64,000 nucleotides of DNA. It comes from Riptortus pedestris (lineage: Eukaryota; Arthropoda; Insecta; Hemiptera; Alydidae). The stretch spans positions 258,574,001 to 258,638,000 of the forward strand of contig CM032228.1 in assembly GCA_019009955.1 (NCBI GenBank). Reading direction: 5' to 3'. Below, one piece after another: positions 62,553-64,000 of this stretch (positions are counted from its first letter, which is position 1; every line of letters starts with the position of its first letter). Under the pieces are notes generated by a model. The model worked only from the letters and a program-made list of their open reading frames with translations, was not told where the DNA came from and searched no databases. The position numbers were made by a program, and so were the translations under genes.

Positions 62553-62909
62553 GTATGTATTTATATACTCATTTTCCCCCATTACAGTTACTGGAATCAA
62601 TCTGCGTAGGGTAGGTCCTGCGTACATTAGCCGTAGCTACAACAATACGCTCATGACATCATATCAACATCTATTCTCTATGTCTTCCCTACCAAGAAGC
62701 CTATGTTCACAGAAACTCAATATGTAAACTGAACACTGCAAGATTTGTGATAGTTACATATAGTGCGTACTTCATTAGTAGTAGGTGTTACTGTAAGCAA
62801 GTAACTTGCTTAACTCTTTCCAGCGACCGTTCTTGCGCTAGCTACCATTTTCAGCGTTTAATTTCAATATTTAGAAGATTTCCATTGAGGAAAATGTAAA
62901 TATATACAT

Positions 62910-63690
62910 TGTTACGTATATTACAAAATCAGTAATAAACATTGTTTTTTGAGTTCTTTTGGATTGCAAAATTAAACACACACATTGTTCAGAGTTTTTA
63001 TCACTGGACAATTTATTTAACAATGCACTACACACTTGGTTAATTATTCTTAAGTACTACTCACAGTATACACTGATAGCTTCACTGTTCTTTTTATTAC
63101 ACAGTCCAATTAACTAACTCACGGTCACTAAAGTTCACAAAAACACGACACTGCACTGTCCTTTACTTAAACACGGAACTTTACTGTTCTTTACAGAATC
63201 ACGGCACAAGACTGTTCTTCACATAAAACACTTTACCGCACTGCAACTAAGACGCAATGTTCACTAAAGCTGCACTGAACGCATTGTTGATTACTTAAAG
63301 AGAGCTGAGAACAAAACTAAACTCTCGTTTTTTTTTTCTACGCGAGATCCAGTGGGGATTAGATGAAGGTTGGGAGACAGTGTGACCTGCCGTGGTTGGT
63401 CAGACAGTTCACCTTCTACTGAACACTCTGAAGTTCTATTTTAAGGGGGTGGTGTGAGTTGGTATGGGAGTAAATAGAACTGGGTTGTGGGTTGCCCGGC
63501 AACTAGAGGTACCGGGAGGGTTGACTAAACTCTCGGGCCGAGCTGGACCGCTTTTATAGACGAGCGGCGACATCAAAGAAGAACGCCTAGAATGGGCTAG
63601 ATGCTTAGTCCTGACACTTCCGATGCCAATAGTCCTTTCATCGCTCGGCTCCTTTCATCTTCTTCGTACTTCTTAAAATATGTGATTAAC
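62910..63690 (-). mobile_element. Third LTR copy, diverged, minus orientation
   Basis: Starts TGTTACGTATATTACAAAAT and matches the order of the LTR at 45,797 (gagttcttttggattgcaa, cacacttggttaattattct, cagtatacactgatagct, actcacggtcactaa). The internal repeats are fewer. A longer stretch at 63,300-63,540 is absent from the other LTRs. Minus-strand TATAAAAG is at 63,552-63,559. The distal boundary is uncertain. It probably sits in a legumain intron. Confidence 0.6.
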
Positions 63691-63714
63691 TCTGTTTAAT
63701 TTTTCATGTACGTA

Positions 63715-63800
63715 GTGTTCGCAATTTTTATTTGATCGTTACCGAACTCGATATTTAATCGTTTCATGTGAAAAGAACGATCAAGTTCATTTATGGCAGG
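63715..63800 (-). repeat. Alpha repeat fragment, inverted
   Basis: gcaatttttatttgatcgtt, accgaactcgatatttaatc, gatcaagttcatttatggc: the reverse complement of the alpha segment ending in the (TA)n side. Confidence 0.7.
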
Positions 63801-64000
63801 AATCGGACCAGTGAAAACAACAAACTCAAAAAATATAAATTTAAAAAGTAAAGAATAAATAATATAATCTAAAAAACGAAAATAAATTATTCAAAACGTG
63901 AGTGTGAGCAATAACATTTTCTATACCAATTCCTCCAGAAGAAAAGACTTAAAAATACATATAATGAAGAACATGCATGAATGAATAATAAACAAATTAT

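Noticed and set aside
62553..62727. Continuation of the legumain exon in frame to 62,727
   Set aside because: After MMYDDVAHDPS the frame loses all similarity to C13 peptidases and gtatgt is a good donor, so the open extension is intronic.

Overview
The window is eukaryotic nuclear DNA, almost entirely repetitive. It most likely comes from an arthropod with a large genome, probably an insect. The signs are insect-type non-LTR elements (an R1-type Gag and an R2-type polymerase), a Tc1 transposon, Penelope-like elements, tRNA-derived SINEs, solo LTRs with arthropod-style TATA plus TCAGTT initiators, long satellites, and a spliced host gene (legumain). Species cannot be named from sequence alone. 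No bacterial operons, rRNA genes or true CRISPR arrays were seen.

Bases 1-28,048 are a GC-rich head-to-tail array of about nine non-LTR retrotransposon units, all on the minus strand, so 5' ends lie at higher coordinates. Unit boundaries are marked by the same junction, an element 3' end carrying AAATAAA directly abutting the sequence agcctggcaccccgga. They fall near 2129, 6626, 8501, 14904, 17394, 23555, 25676 and 27347, and the last unit is 5'-truncated at about 28,048. Two families, here called A and B, are present. Both have an ORF1 with three zinc knuckles like R1-clade Gag, and an overlapping ORF2 like R2: one C2H2 finger, a Myb-like region, a reverse transcriptase (RT), a CCHC motif and a PD-D restriction-like endonuclease. 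The only copy with both ORFs open is family B at about 8,502-13,530. All A copies carry stops, frameshifts or internal deletions. Several units begin with a mosaic leader stitched from pieces of both families, and two units share the same A-ORF1/B-ORF2 fusion point. Inserts therefore seem to be copied as chimeras.

From 28,049 to 48,050 the DNA is AT-rich. It holds one unrecognised exon-like open frame, three SINE copies, a 55-bp minisatellite interrupted by a 1,518-bp Tc1 transposon, and an 11-copy 41-bp minisatellite. It also holds two solo LTRs in opposite orientation, one Penelope-like element with about 67-bp terminal inverted repeats, two older Penelope RT fragments, and a cluster of about 302-bp tandem repeats. 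Many copies of an unclassified interspersed family (core beta, body alpha, (TA)n, tail omega) recur here and further right.

From 48,055 to 53,965 there is a 5.9-kb satellite of about 81 units of 73 bp, each unit holding a hairpin and a palindrome. Further alpha/beta copies and a 144-bp satellite (57,820-59,469) follow. The right end holds a CpG-rich block (about 60,800-61,310), three consecutive perfect hairpins (61,949-62,034), two coding exons of a legumain-type cysteine endopeptidase (62,188-62,552) whose start codon may be split by an intron, and a third LTR copy.

The most notable system is the self-abutting array of two-ORF elements that pair an R1-type Gag with an R2-type polymerase through an overlapping stop/start. 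Family names A, B, alpha, beta, omega and gamma are local labels only.
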